DNA of 64,000 bases from Podospora pseudoanserina (lineage: Eukaryota; Ascomycota; Sordariomycetes; Sordariales; Podosporaceae), in NCBI RefSeq assembly GCF_035222485.1, contig NC_085924.1:496001-560000 (forward strand), written 5' to 3'. The notes beneath the pieces are model-generated. The model was not told where the DNA came from. It worked only from the letters and a program-made list of their open reading frames with translations, and did no database searches. Position 1 is the stretch's first letter; every line of letters begins with the position of its first letter. Positions 34,591 to 45,098 of the stretch are shown here, piece by piece. Both the position numbers and the translations under genes were made by a program.

Positions 34591-35733
34591 ATGAGGTGGC
34601 TATCTTTCTTCACCGCGATGCTTGCATCACTCGCCCCCATCACCACCGCAGCACCCCGTCCCGCGGCCGCGTCCCACAACCTCGCACCCGCCCTCCTCCC
34701 ACCAGACCAATCGGAAATCCCCAGACTGGTCCTCTACTTCCAAACAACCCACGACTCTCTAGGCCGCCCCATCTCCATGCTCCCCCTCGTAACAGTCAAA
34801 CACATCGCCCTCACCCATCTAATCATCTGCTCCATCCACATGCACCAAAACGGCCACCTCCACCTCAACGACCACCTCCCCTCCCACCCCCGGTACAAAA
34901 CCCTCTGGACCGAAGCCTCCATCATGAGATCCTCAGGCGTCAAGGTAATGGGCATGATCGGCGGCGCAGCCCCCGGCTCCTTTTCCCGCTCCACCCTCGA
35001 CAGCCCCTCCGACCTCACCTTTGACCACTACTACCGCCAGCTCGCCTCCTTCATCAGGCGGTACAGCCTCCAAGGCTTGGACATCGACGTCGAGCAGCCC
35101 ATGTCCCAGGGGGGGATCGCCCGGCTCATCCTCCGTCTGCGGTGGGACTTTGGCCCCGATTTCATCATCACCCTCGCCCCCGTCGCGAGCGGGCTCACCA
35201 ACGAGTGGGGCGGGCTCAGCGGGTTCGATTATCGGGTTTTGGAACGGGATTATGGATCCCTTATCGATTTTTATAATGCTCAGTTTTATAATGGGTTCGG
35301 GTCGGTGCATTCGACGTCTCACTTTGAGAGGACGGTGGATGAGGGGTGGGATCCGGAGAAGATTGTCATCGGGCAGTTGACTGATCGGGGTGTGCATCAG
35401 CATGTTTCGCTGAACAGGACTGTTGTGCAGCTGAGGGGGAAGCTGGGAGTTATCGGGGGGATTATGGGGTGGGAGTACTTTAATGCTTTGCCGGGGGGGG
35501 CAGACGCGCCGTGGGAGTGGGCGCAGGTGATGACTCAAATCTTGAGGCCGGGTCTGGTTCCCGAGATGAAGATTGCAAAGGACGATGCGATCATGCTGAT
35601 GGAGACGTGGGTGGAGAGTGCCTGGCCTGGGGCGGCGGTGATTTGTGCGAGTGTGGGAGGTGCGGGCAGTGAGGCGTGCGCAGCCGAAGCGGGTAGGCCG
35701 AATGTTGATTACATGGCCATGGTAAATGCCTAG
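34591..35733 (+). CDS. Secreted GH18 family glycosidase (chitinase or ENGase-like)
   Basis: Hydrolyses beta-1,4 linkages in chitin or the core of N-glycans; GH18 uses a substrate-assisted mechanism. 380 aa, one exon. Signal peptide MRWLSFFTAMLASLAPITTA. The strand-4 catalytic motif DxDxE is intact in GLDIDVEQ (Asp164, Asp166, Glu168). Other GH18-like elements are HIALTHLIICSIHM near the N-terminus, VKVMGMIGGAAPGSF (barrel strand 3) and IDFYNAQFYNGFG (strand 6). IIGGIMGWEYFNA corresponds to the strand 8 tryptophan region. No chitin-binding module. The short length and ENGase-like barrel suggest a fungal endo-beta-N-acetylglucosaminidase or a small chitinase; I cannot decide between them. Confidence 0.85.
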   Translation: MRWLSFFTAMLASLAPITTAAPRPAAASHNLAPALLPPDQSEIPRLVLYFQTTHDSLGRPISMLPLVTVKHIALTHLIICSIHMHQNGHLHLNDHLPSHPRYKTLWTEASIMRSSGVKVMGMIGGAAPGSFSRSTLDSPSDLTFDHYYRQLASFIRRYSLQGLDIDVEQPMSQGGIARLILRLRWDFGPDFIITLAPVASGLTNEWGGLSGFDYRVLERDYGSLIDFYNAQFYNGFGSVHSTSHFERTVDEGWDPEKIVIGQLTDRGVHQHVSLNRTVVQLRGKLGVIGGIMGWEYFNALPGGADAPWEWAQVMTQILRPGLVPEMKIAKDDAIMLMETWVESAWPGAAVICASVGGAGSEACAAEAGRPNVDYMAMVNA

Positions 35734-35927
35734 CGGCCCGAGGGGAGTCACGTAGTATGTATGTTGTTTGTCCAGCAGTTTTTGTTTGCAGTGGTCAAGT
35801 GTACTATCTTTTGTTCCCAACACTCTCGTATCAATCATAGGTCCGGTTCTCGATAAGGTCCACACCAGCAACCACCTCATCAACAGGATATGCTTCCCCC
35901 CTCCCCGGTCCAACACTACCTTTGCTG

Positions 35928-36377
35928 TCAACCCTTGCCCTTTCCCCCCTTTCCCTTCCCTCCCTTGCCCTTGCCCCCCTTTCCTTTGCCACCACCCTTC
36001 CCTTTGGCTCCCCCCTTTCCTTTCCCACCACCCTTTCCTTTCCCACCACCCTTTCCTTTCCCTCCACCTTTGCCCTTGCCAAGCTGACGAGGGTGAACGG
36101 CTTGACGACGTTAGCTAACCTGTGCTTCTCATGGAACAAGACAAAACATACCTCTACCCACAAGGGACCCATGCTCGGTTTCATCCACAATCACATCAGC
36201 CGACAACGTGTCGTCAGCAGGGAGGATGACAGGCGGCGTTCCGGTCTCGTTGACCTCGACGGGAGCAGCGTCTCGGAGCTGGAGCTCTTCTGATTGGGCT
36301 GGGATGCGGTGTCCAGTTGCGATGCTGGACAAAAGAAGGGCCGCGAGCGCGGTGGAGAGGGATCTTGCAAGTTGCAT
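35928..36377 (-). CDS. Small secreted protein with Gly-Lys repeat tail
   Basis: The ATG at 36377 starts a signal peptide (MQLARSLSTALAALLLSSIATG), then an acidic Pro/Val/Glu region with one NETG sequon. A donor at 36151 (AGAG|GTATGT) leads into an 84-nt intron. An acceptor at 36068 (GGCAAAG) keeps the frame and gives a tail of about 46 residues built from GKGKGG units (18-bp DNA repeat, four close copies and degenerate ones). Total 121 aa. The more canonical acceptor GTCAG just upstream would shift to a Trp/Arg-rich frame, and all three frames are open through the repeat, so the product is inferred from composition. A polycationic secreted peptide could bind cell wall or nucleic acid; function unknown. 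Confidence 0.5.
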
Positions 36378-36819
36378 TTTTTGTTGTGTGGGTTTTGATC
36401 TGAGGTGTCCTGCACCTGATATTGACAAACGATATGAACAAGAGATGATGGCCAGCAGTCAATGCCGTCGTAGAAGAGAACGAAGTGAGTGTGGTGAAGA
36501 AGCGAAAACGAAAACGAGAAGGCAAAACCAGACATGACCACCACTTATACCACCACCGAAACCCTTTGCCTCCAATCCCAGGCATCTCCAGTCAAGCGGA
36601 TCATCGCCTCCCCGGGTTTGTCCTCCGATCGTCAAGACCAATCGCTTGGCGACGTGGCGCTCCCCCAAACATCTTGACAGTTTGGTGGCGTCTTTCTTTT
36701 TCTTGTTTTGCAGGAGTCCATGTTTCGTCTTGGGGCTTTCGAGCGCGTCAATGAGTCGCGCAAAAATGCAGGGGGTCGGATGTCGGTCTGAACCTGAAAC
36801 TCTGTGTTTAGAGGTCTGT

Positions 36820-37680
36820 GAACTCAAAGTCGCTCTGCCATTTCCACCGATAGTAAGTAATAAATCTGCCGCGTCCACTTGTGGCTGGGTAATTTGTCGC
36901 GGGATAAACTTGGCAGAGAGCGTGTCAGAGAAATCGGTATGCATTCCATCATAGTCGTGTGTATCCTCTGGATCAAGATACACCACCCGAATCTCTTCCA
37001 GGTTGGTCATGCGTCTCAACACACTGTCCTCCAGCCCCTTGAACAGCTTCCAATGCCTGTCCAGCTCCTGTTCCAATGGCAGAGTGGAGTGAGTCACTTG
37101 CGTATCCTTGCGAGTCTACCAACCTGATTGTCTACAACCCGGGTGCCTTTTGATGTGCAAATCGAAGGGCTTTGAGGTAAATTCGCCACCTGACTCGTTT
37201 GCCCCCAAGGAAGCCCCGTGGAAAGGCCCAAACAGTTCGTCCCAAAAATCATAGTTTCCTGGATCATTTGAGAGGGAGGTTTGTGTGGGAAGTGGATGGC
37301 GATGTGTTGTACAAATCTTGCATTGGGCCCAATCTGTGTGAAGAAGAGCTCGATTGCTGGAAAACGCGTATCTCGTAAAGGTTTATCCAACACCTTTCTT
37401 CGTGGGTAATGTCGCTGAAACAGCACAGGATATCATAAAAGGCAAACTTGGTTTTCGAGTAGAAGGTCTGTGTGGCTGTGAAGTAGCGGCGCTTCGACTT
37501 TTCGAAAGCCTTTGGGGATTTCTTGCGCCTGTGGACGGGTTGAAGCCGAGCAGAATCTTTCGCAACGTCGCCAATGTACAGTGGACGGTGTATGACGAGG
37601 AGTTTGGAGAATATCATGAGCCGTATCTCGGCCGGGAGATGCCGCAAGCTCGTTGCGATGAAGATGATGAAGATGAAGAT
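36820..37680 (-). pseudogene. F-box/2EXR-like protein gene, copy 1, frameshifted
   Basis: The minus strand reads LRHLPAEIRLMIFSKLLV, an F-box or 2EXR-like start, then IHRPLYIGDVAKDSARLQP and ATQTFYSKTKFAFYDI, which recur in large fungal families of such proteins. At about 37350 the frame shifts by one base: EIRVFQQ in one frame continues as IELFFTQIGPNARFVQHIA in the next, then IHFPHKPPSQ. An intron (donor near 37130, GTTGTAG region) or further shift leads to QELDRHWKLFKGLEDSVLRRM and LEEIRVVYLDPEDTHDYD (37097-36950). No usable ATG precedes the F-box-like part, which has a hydrophobic low-complexity lead. Most likely a decayed gene. Confidence 0.45.
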
Positions 37681-37799
37681 GAAGAAGATAATGAAAAAGT
37701 TGAGCAAATGCTGGGAACAAATCAAGGTTCACATGTGGGGCAAAACGCACGCTACGGCAACGTCACGTGATATATTCTGGGTCCCTTGATCATTCATTC

Positions 37800-38331
37800 C
37801 ACCTCAGTTTGGCACGTGAAACACGAAAGTCGATGAATCACTCGTCGCTGGGCAACATGTGCACACAAACTGTCGCCCCTGATGAAGAGGAGGTCGCGGC
37901 GCTCGCTGACGGTCTTGATCATTCCCGGTTGCAAAAGCGCCTGCCGCCGGTATTCCTTTCTGTAGCTATATACCACAAACACGTGCTCCAGCCGGGTCAT
38001 CTTGCTGAACAGTTCCTCGTCCAAACCTCTGAAAACCTCTTCGTGTCGGGCCAATTCGTCCTCGGTACGGAGAGAGTAGGTTCCATCATGAAATCCTCCG
38101 AGTCGGCTATCTGGATTGTCCTGATTTCAGGGGGCAGCCTCATATGCCCCGTTGAAGGGTTTGGAGGTAATGCCTGCCACCTTTTTGGTTGCCTCCCATC
38201 CAAACTCGGTTGCGATTCTCCAGGTGGTGAGGAGGTCCGTGTGGGAAATGAAGGATGATGTAGTCTTGGGCAGCGGTGAGGCATGCCCAGAGCAGGACCG
38301 TGAGGTTGGAGAGGAAGAGTTGGTTGTTCAT
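37800..38331 (-). pseudogene. F-box/2EXR-like protein gene, copy 2, N-terminally truncated
   Basis: Two segments are recognisably the C-terminal half of the gene to the left. AAQDYIILHFPHGPPHHLEN (about 38275-38210) parallels FVQHIAIHFPHKPPSQ, and ELARHEEVFRGLDEELFSKM with RLEHVFVVYSYRKEY parallels QELDRHWKLFKGLEDSVLRRM with LEEIRVVYLDPED. The F-box-like part is missing. Both are on the minus strand, giving a tandem duplication with the truncated copy upstream. Confidence 0.5.
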
Positions 38332-38653
38332 CTTGATGGTGATCAGACGGCGCGAACAGTGTATGCTGAACGGCGTACCCTGTCCTGTTGAAGGTTGTGT
38401 GACAACTTGTGGAAAGCCGTCAGTATCTGCACCTGGTGATATGGACGACGGCTAGCCTCGCGGAGTGAAGGTGTTTAACCGCCAATGGCTCGAGCGAGCC
38501 ATGTGTCTAGTTAATGTTGATCAAATTGATCAGCAATGGTCAGAGAGACCAAAAAGGCACCGGCAGTAAAAATATCTTTTCACACGAACGTCTCAAATTG
38601 AACACCCTGTGTTCTATCCCTAGGCACTATCCACACATCACGCCCTCCCAAAA

Positions 38654-39571
38654 TCAAACCTCCTCTCCATCCAACACCCTCGTAAAAATATCCAAATTCC
38701 CCTCATACGCCACCCTCGGCTCATACACCGCAAACGTCACCCCCCTCCACCAATTCCCCGCCCCCCCAAACTCCTTTTCCCTCAACACCTCCAACCAGCA
38801 GTGCGCCACATCCTCGGGCGGGTTCTTGAAAACCCCACACCCCAACGCGCCCAAGATGATCCTCCTATGCCTGTACGCCGCCGCCAGCCTCAGCACAAGC
38901 CTCATCTTCTTCTTCGTCATGTCCCTGTCAAAGTCCCTGGCAAAGTAGCTGAAAAATTCCGGTTCGCCAGGGGCGTGCTTGTCATACTTGATCTGCATCG
39001 TCGGGGGGGAGTGCACAGCTGCAACGCTAAGGACAGAGACCACCTTCGGGTCCGCTACCACGTCCCGGAGTGGGATCAGCCCGTGACCCCTTTCATCGGC
39101 CTCACGGATGACGAGAACGTAAGGCGAGTACAGCGCCGCGGCGGTGTACTTGTCCGGGCTGATGGGGTAGAGCTCCCTCTTCAGGCTCAGCGACAGACTA
39201 GACCGGTAGCAAATCGCCTCCTCCTGCGCCATGGCACCGTTCTCCCAACCCCCACCCGGTCGGCTGTCGTTCGCAAAGTTGATCACCGCCGGGAGGGGAC
39301 TGTGAGCAGGACTGTCGTTCTCCGTTTTGAGCACGGCCATCTCCCGAATGGCAGCATCAAGAGTGTCCATATTCACAACTTTGATCTTGGCCTTTCGCGC
39401 AAAGTTCGGGCAGAGGTTGGGGTCAAGACGGGGAAACGACTCGAGAGTAAACTTGCGGGCTTTCGCCGCCTTTGTCATCAAGGATCCGTCGGCTTGGAGT
39501 CCCGTGAGATACTTGGGGAGGACGAGCTTGGTCTGGTCTGCGGCCGTGCGCAGCTGGTCACGGGTGCTCAT
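38654..39571 (-). CDS. Microbial-type poly(ADP-ribose) glycohydrolase (TIGR02452 / DUF2263 family)
   Basis: Predicted macrodomain hydrolase that removes ADP-ribose polymers. 305 aa, no introns. ATG 39571 (MSTRDQLRTAADQTK) is the first ATG in frame. The N-terminal part matches the microbial PARG N-domain; then VINFANDSRPGGGWENGAMAQEEAICYRSSL carries the PARG signature: the GGG loop followed by the catalytic Glu pair in QEE (written in two parts: VINFANDSRPGGGW and AMAQEEAICYRSS). The C-terminal RRIILGALGCGVFKNPPEDVA is the macrodomain phosphate-binding loop. No targeting signal is evident. Function as a PARG rather than a mono-ADP-ribose hydrolase is inferred from family. Confidence 0.9.
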   Translation of the reverse strand: MSTRDQLRTAADQTKLVLPKYLTGLQADGSLMTKAAKARKFTLESFPRLDPNLCPNFARKAKIKVVNMDTLDAAIREMAVLKTENDSPAHSPLPAVINFANDSRPGGGWENGAMAQEEAICYRSSLSLSLKRELYPISPDKYTAAALYSPYVLVIREADERGHGLIPLRDVVADPKVVSVLSVAAVHSPPTMQIKYDKHAPGEPEFFSYFARDFDRDMTKKKMRLVLRLAAAYRHRRIILGALGCGVFKNPPEDVAHCWLEVLREKEFGGAGNWWRGVTFAVYEPRVAYEGNLDIFTRVLDGEEV

Positions 39572-39798
39572 CTTGCGTTCTGGCCAGGCTAGGAACGAGG
39601 GTGGCACGTGTGGCGATTTTATCGCTGTCGGTGCCGGGCTTGCCGGTACGGAGGGCGGGATAAGCCGTTCTAGTTGAAGGGGCGCTGGTACAGTCTGTCC
39701 TAGCCTCGTTGGCTTTGAGACAGCCGTCGACGTTGGGCGCAGAATGGGATTTAATTTGGTTGCTGTGGCCAGTCATGTTAGTCGACACATGCACCACC
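39572..39798. other. Short intergenic
   Basis: PARG promoter side; the next minus-strand gene ends at 39799. Nothing else seen. Confidence 0.4.
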
Positions 39799-40836
39799 TC
39801 AGAGTCTTGGGAACTTGCGCTTTTGGGTACTCGTTGAGATTGTCCTGCCCCCGTGTGTTATTGGGGGTTTTCCGAGAAATGATGAAGTTGATGTGCTGGT
39901 TGCGACACCTCCCGACGGACTCGCTCCTGGCTTCTCACCCGGTGGGTGCTTTCTGCCGGGCTTCAGAGGATCTTTTTCAAGATATGTCGTGGCCACAGGA
40001 ACTCTGCTTGGTGTGCCTTGAACAGCCGGGCTACTCGCAATAGCATTCACCAAGCCGATAACTGCAGCTGCTGGATCGGGGGGCGGGCCTACAGTTGGTT
40101 GATTATTAGTAGGACGGTTCTTGAGGATTGGCTTGATCGGAGGCTTTGTCCGCGGGCCCTGCGTACTAGAGCCACCTGGGGTGCTGACAGTGGTAGGGGG
40201 AACCGGCACCGGGTCTACAGTCGGGTGGGGCCAAGAGGTGGTCGGTGATGGTGGCCTAGGAGGGGATGGTGGCTTGACGGCAGGTGGTGGTCGAGTAGTA
40301 GTAATTGGGAGTGCTGGCTTAAGAGTCTGGAGTGTTGGCTTGACACTCTGGGGTGCTGGCTTGACGGTTTGGGGTGTTGGCTTGACAATCTGAGGCGTTG
40401 GCTTGACAATCTGAGGTGTTGTCGTAACAGTCCGAGGTTGTGGCTTGCTGTGCAACAAATTCGGATCTAGCACAGATGTGATGCGTTGGCTGGCAACAGC
40501 TTGCTTGGCAAGCAGTTCAGCCTTGGCTTTTGCTGCAGCTTCTTGCAGCCGCTTCAAACCAAGAGAAGGTGGGCCGATAGACTGCTGAACCGGGGGAGTC
40601 GGTCGGGCAGGAGCCGGTCGGGTGTTGAAGTTATTACGGAGTGGATGGGAAGGAGTTGGGGTTGCCGTTCCACCTGGCTGTTGCCTCTGAGTGTTTGGCG
40701 TTGCAGCGTGTTGTGCGTGCAGACTGGGTCGTGCTCCAATCTTGACTGGGCTGTGAACCGGGGACGAAAGAAATTCCGGTTTATACCACGAAGGTCTCCC
40801 CGTCGTGGGTTTGGTGGGTGATTTTTTAGGCCCCAT
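39799..40836 (-). CDS. Disordered proline-rich protein with heptapeptide repeats
   Basis: 345 aa, one exon from ATG 40836 (MGPKKSPTKPTTGRPSWYKPE). Almost the whole chain is Pro/Thr/Ser/Lys-rich. A short helix-prone stretch (LGLKRLQEAAAKAKAELLAKQ) lies near residue 95. Residues about 138-175 consist of five to six copies of TPQ(I/T/S)VKP, matching 21-bp DNA units at about 40318-40425. Near the C-terminus is AAVIGLVNAIASSPAVQGTP and a Ser/Thr-rich basic end. No domain recognised. It is basic and could be nuclear; many S/T-P sites would suit proline-directed kinases, but that is inference. Confidence 0.65.
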   Translation of the reverse strand: MGPKKSPTKPTTGRPSWYKPEFLSSPVHSPVKIGARPSLHAQHAATPNTQRQQPGGTATPTPSHPLRNNFNTRPAPARPTPPVQQSIGPPSLGLKRLQEAAAKAKAELLAKQAVASQRITSVLDPNLLHSKPQPRTVTTTPQIVKPTPQIVKPTPQTVKPAPQSVKPTLQTLKPALPITTTRPPPAVKPPSPPRPPSPTTSWPHPTVDPVPVPPTTVSTPGGSSTQGPRTKPPIKPILKNRPTNNQPTVGPPPDPAAAVIGLVNAIASSPAVQGTPSRVPVATTYLEKDPLKPGRKHPPGEKPGASPSGGVATSTSTSSFLGKPPITHGGRTISTSTQKRKFPRL

Positions 40837-43336
40837 TGTCGCGGCTGCCTAGTAAACCTAGCGTAGTGTCACAGTTGCTCACGTGATCCGTCCCTGACCG
40901 GTTGAGAATATGGAGATGTTTTCCTGGGGCAGTTCACTTGTAACGATAAACTCAGTCTTGATGTTTTGATCCTGAGTATGATGTCGCCGTCAACAAGTCA
41001 TTGATTTCTTTATCGAGTACATGGAGACAAAGACCCGTCTCACATAACCCTACTCACACTCATCTTGCCTAATCCGACCTTCCAAGACGAGGCAACAAAG
41101 AACTTTTCTGCCTACCGAAAGCGGACCATGAGCAATACGTGCGTTGTCCTAGCAGAAAACAAGGTTGAATGGGCACTTGATGTTGAAAGGGATTGCCATT
41201 CTCACCAGACACTCGGCGCGTCTTGTACCCAACGGCCACGTCGAGCCATGCCCGCAATACAGCAAAAGGCCAAGGTGAGTAAACTGTTGATGATTCTCAC
41301 TAGAGGGATGGTGCGTGATGGTGCGGGATGCGCGCTCCAGAATTGACCCAGGTGGACAACTTGTGGTGCATAGGTGCGTGGTTCCCTGAGGTGTAAATGG
41401 TGTCAAAGAATCAGGTACTGGCCCATTGTATACAGGGTCAGATGCGTCCCCAACCATCATCATACTTTGTTATAGAATTCTCGACTCAGAGCTGAACCAG
41501 ACGGCCCCCCCAACATTGGGAGACCGACACATTTCTCTAGATCAATCCTCATCATGCATCATAGAGAGGCCGCCAATGGGTCAACAGCAAAGATCTAGCG
41601 ACTGGTATGTCGATGTCTGGTACCTCCCGCCGTCGGGCAGCTCGAGGCTGAGTGATCAGGTTCAACTCCGAAGTATCACGACGTTCATCATAGACAGAAG
41701 AAGGTGGAGGCAGCCGACCGCTGATTGATAATGATGTTCGTTTGAACGAATGGTCAGGTCGGAGATGACATATTGTACGGCTGGCTTGAATCGAGGGCGG
41801 CTGAGCCAGTTGGTGTAAGCTTCCGCCGTGATGTTGAGCATTGTGGTGCTTTTCGGGGGTGTTCTTTCCAGATGTGCCAGTCCAGGACTCGAAGATGCCC
41901 GATTCTGTTCCCTTCAAGTCGGTCTGCTTTTCGCAACAGTATTGGTGATATTGGTATCATGGAGTATCGTACTCGTTCGTTGCCTGTACTGAACATCAGC
42001 TATATGCTACCGTCACAAAAGACGCTTGGTTGAATGTATCATTGCCCATTTCCCTCTTGACTTCTGCATGCCGTCGAAAAAGACCAACTCCCCTACACCG
42101 AAGGCTGTCGAACACACCCCAAAACCACATCATAGTCTTCGGGTCAGGCTTCTTCAACAGTCGTCCAAAGAAGAGTCCGAGATCCGGCTGGGCTCCACCG
42201 CCGCCGCCATGAGAGACGACATTGACAAACGGGTAAACATCCACGGCATACCACTGGACAACACCTCGCCTCGCTCCGTGTTTCTTCCCCCGCTGTAAGG
42301 ACCACATGCAGGGGCGAAGTCAATATGACAGCTGAGCGGCAACAAAACTAATCTCGTTAAAATGACAGATCGGGGAAGGCGGCTCAGCCCTCAGGTACCA
42401 ACCCTGCCCGTTGGCTTCAGCCACTGAACCCCTAACACACCCCGCATCTTCAGCCAAAAGACTGCGTTGGCAGAAGACCATGTGGTGCCAAGTGGGACAG
42501 AAAAGCTTGGTTTGGATCAAGCACTGGAGCAACCTTGGCCATCAAGATCATGATCTGCAATCCGTGCCGAATGCTCGGGTCCAAACGGTTTGTGGGCGAT
42601 CAGGTTCCAGACCGCAAGACTGCAAGACTGCCAAGCCTTTGACTCCTCACAACGGATTCGATAGATCGCGCCATGCGTTGAAGCGCTGATGAATTGTCAG
42701 AAAACTAACAGCGCCCACTGCGTTGACATTCGTGCAGTTCTTCACCATGTCCGAAAAGGAAATTGCAAGTGAGGGTGAGCTCGCAGAAAACAGCAAAGCG
42801 TCAAGCCATGGTGTCGGGCCAGAACCAATGGCGACCCCGACGTCAGGTGAGAAGCGCAAAGCTCAGGTAGCGCCGTAGGGCTGTCAACAAACACACCGAC
42901 AACAGCCACGCTCGCAGCGGTCAGTACAGGGTTTAAGCCGTCTGGACCCCATCGCCAGCAAAACCTCGCTTTTGGCCAGTCTCTTTTCGGCATTCGAATA
43001 GCGGCGGTCCCTCTTTGGAAAGCTTCGAGGCTGAAATACCGACGCCATTGAACGCCATCATCAGTGTTGTCATCCAGGGGTCCCAGCATCATGACCTGGC
43101 AGGCTGACTTGGGACTGGCCAAGCCCGACGGTGGTGATGAGGCTTTGCAGTATGACCGCATCCAGATCAATATCGAGGAGCAGCGAGCAGAAGAAACTTG
43201 AGGATATAAGATGCCGTGTCCCTCGTCAATCCTTCTGGTGTCTTTTCTTCAGCAGCAGCTCGCTCGATAACGCGGCAGTTCGTCCTTCGATCAACAGCTT
43301 CACTGCCTCTCGTTTGCAGCCAGCACCACCGCAACC
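40837..43336. other. Intergenic, about 2.5 kb, no gene recognised
   Basis: Short frames on both strands lack family features. The last 130 bp includes the subtilisin 5' leader (CCACCGCAACCATG before the start). I see no repeats or RNA genes. Confidence 0.5.
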
Positions 43337-44646
43337 ATGAAGCTCAACGCGACCCTCCTTGGTCTCACCGGCCTTCTAAGCCTGGCATTGGCCGCCGTCC
43401 CGATTAAGAACGATGGCATCTCGGCCGACATTGTTGTGCCCGAAAAGTACATCGTCAAGTACAAGGCCAACGCCGACGCTGGAAGAAAGAAGAAGCACGA
43501 GTCCGACATCACCAACAAGGCCAAGAAGAAGAACAAGAAGGGCGTTGTTGAGTCCATCAACATCGACGGCCTTTCGGGATACGTTGCCGAGATTCCCGAC
43601 TCGGAACTCAAGGAGCTGAGGGATTCCGACTTGGTGAGTGGCCTCTGACCCAAGCTTGGGAAAGGTCATGCTGACAACCGGCCCAGATCGAATACATCGA
43701 GAAGGACACCGTGATCCAGATCAACGCCGTCGCCGCCCCTCGGGTCGCCGCTGACCCTGTCGAAGAGAAGCATCAGCTTGCGAAGCGTGCCTATGTCACT
43801 CAACTCCACGCCGCTTGGGGCCTGGCTCGCATCTCGCGCCGTTCCACCTGGAACTCCGGCTACTATTACGACAACACCGCTGGCCAAGGTATCCGTGTCT
43901 ATGTTCTTGACAGCGGCATCCGCACCACCCACGTCGAGTTCGAAGGACGCGCCGTCTGGGGTGCCAACTTCATCGCCGGATCCCCCAACACTGACGAGTA
44001 CGGCCACGGCACCCACGTTGCTGGCACCATCGCCAGCAAGACCTATGGTGTTGCGAAGAAGGCCACCGTTGTCGCCGTCAAGGTCCTCGACAAGAACGGC
44101 TCCGGCACCATGTCCGGCCTGATCTCCGGCCTCAACTGGGTTGTGAACAACGCCAAGGCCCGCGGCATCGCCAAGAAGGCCGTCATCAACATTTCTCTCG
44201 GTGGTGGCTACACTGCCTCCGTCAACGCTGCTGTCAAGGGGGCCACTGATGCTGGCCTCACCGTGGTTGTGTCTGCCGGTAACAGCAACGCCAACAGTGC
44301 CAACTATTCCCCTGCCTCGGCTCCCTCTGCCATCACCGTCGGTGCCATTGACGGTACTGGATATCGCGCCTGGTTCTCCAACTGGGGCAACCTCGTCGAC
44401 ATCTTCGCCCCTGGTGTTTCCGTCCTCAGCGCCTACCATACCAGCAACACTGCCACCTGGTACATGGACGGCACCAGCATGGCTGCTCCCCACGTTGCCG
44501 GTCTCGCTGCTTACTTCATCGCCAAGGAGAACCTGTCGGGCTCCCCTGCTGTGACCAACCGAATTCTTGGTGCGGCTGTCACCGGTAGTATCGGGGACCC
44601 CAAGGGCAGCTGGAACCGCCGTGCTTACAACGCCGGTGGTGCCTAA
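43337..44646 (+). CDS. Secreted subtilisin-like serine protease (S8A, proteinase K type)
   Basis: Extracellular endopeptidase made as a pre-pro-enzyme. Exons 43337-43633 and 43687-44646; 53-nt intron (GTGAGT...CCCAG); 418 aa. Signal peptide [19 protein letters not shown], then an I9 inhibitor propeptide ([13 protein letters not shown] ... [18 protein letters not shown]). Processing is expected after LAKR before [16 protein letters not shown]. Catalytic triad: Asp174 (VLDSGI), His206 (YGHGTHVAG), Ser363 (GTSMAAPH); the oxyanion Asn is in [11 protein letters not shown]. The propeptide has a Lys-rich patch. Length and architecture are normal for ascomycete alkaline proteases. No downstream anchor. 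Confidence 0.95.
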
Positions 44647-44710
44647 GCATGAGCCGCTGGGTCTTAGGTTGTTTCGTTTGCGTGTTTCTGGATTTTCTTC
44701 TATCGCCTAG

Positions 44711-44944
44711 TCATGACTTCAATGCGGCTTCTTTCGGGAGGATGGAGAAGGGGGAAGAATTGTTGTTGGTCGTCGCTCCTTCAGTGTCCGGTTTCCTGTA
44801 ATTGTACTTGTTATCGTCGATAGAGTTATGGGAATCGATTCTCTCGTGGTCAAACCCTCGTATTCCCGGCCTAGGTCCATCCTCGATGTAGTCGTAATGC
44901 CGTGCTTGGCCAGCTGCAAGGCGCAAGGTGGTAATCTTGGCCAT
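44711..44944 (-). CDS. Small ORF, uncertain
   Basis: 77 codons from ATG 44944 (MAKITTLRLAAGQARHYDYIE). Asp/Asn/Arg-rich with GATTNNNSSPFSI near the end. It lies within the 3' flank of the subtilisin on the opposite strand. Composition is not clearly random, but there is no family or splice evidence. It could be a chance frame. Confidence 0.2.
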   Translation of the reverse strand: MAKITTLRLAAGQARHYDYIEDGPRPGIRGFDHERIDSHNSIDDNKYNYRKPDTEGATTNNNSSPFSILPKEAALKS

Positions 44945-45098
44945 GCCTAAATGGACTTCAAGCCGCCACGTTAGCAGACCACACGGCAGAGCAATGTGTG
45001 GGCGTAACAAACCTCTTGGATTTGTCAACTGCCCTTCATCTCCGCCGCAACTTCTGGAAACGCTAAAGTCATCAGACTCTGGTTGACTTGCTGTGAAC

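Noticed and set aside
34933-35931. 332-codon minus-strand ORF antisense to the GH18 gene
   Set aside because: Shadow of the GH18 frame; no coding motif.
38801-39592. 263-codon plus-strand ORF antisense to the PARG gene
   Set aside because: Shadow; no motif, whereas the minus strand has the PARG signature.
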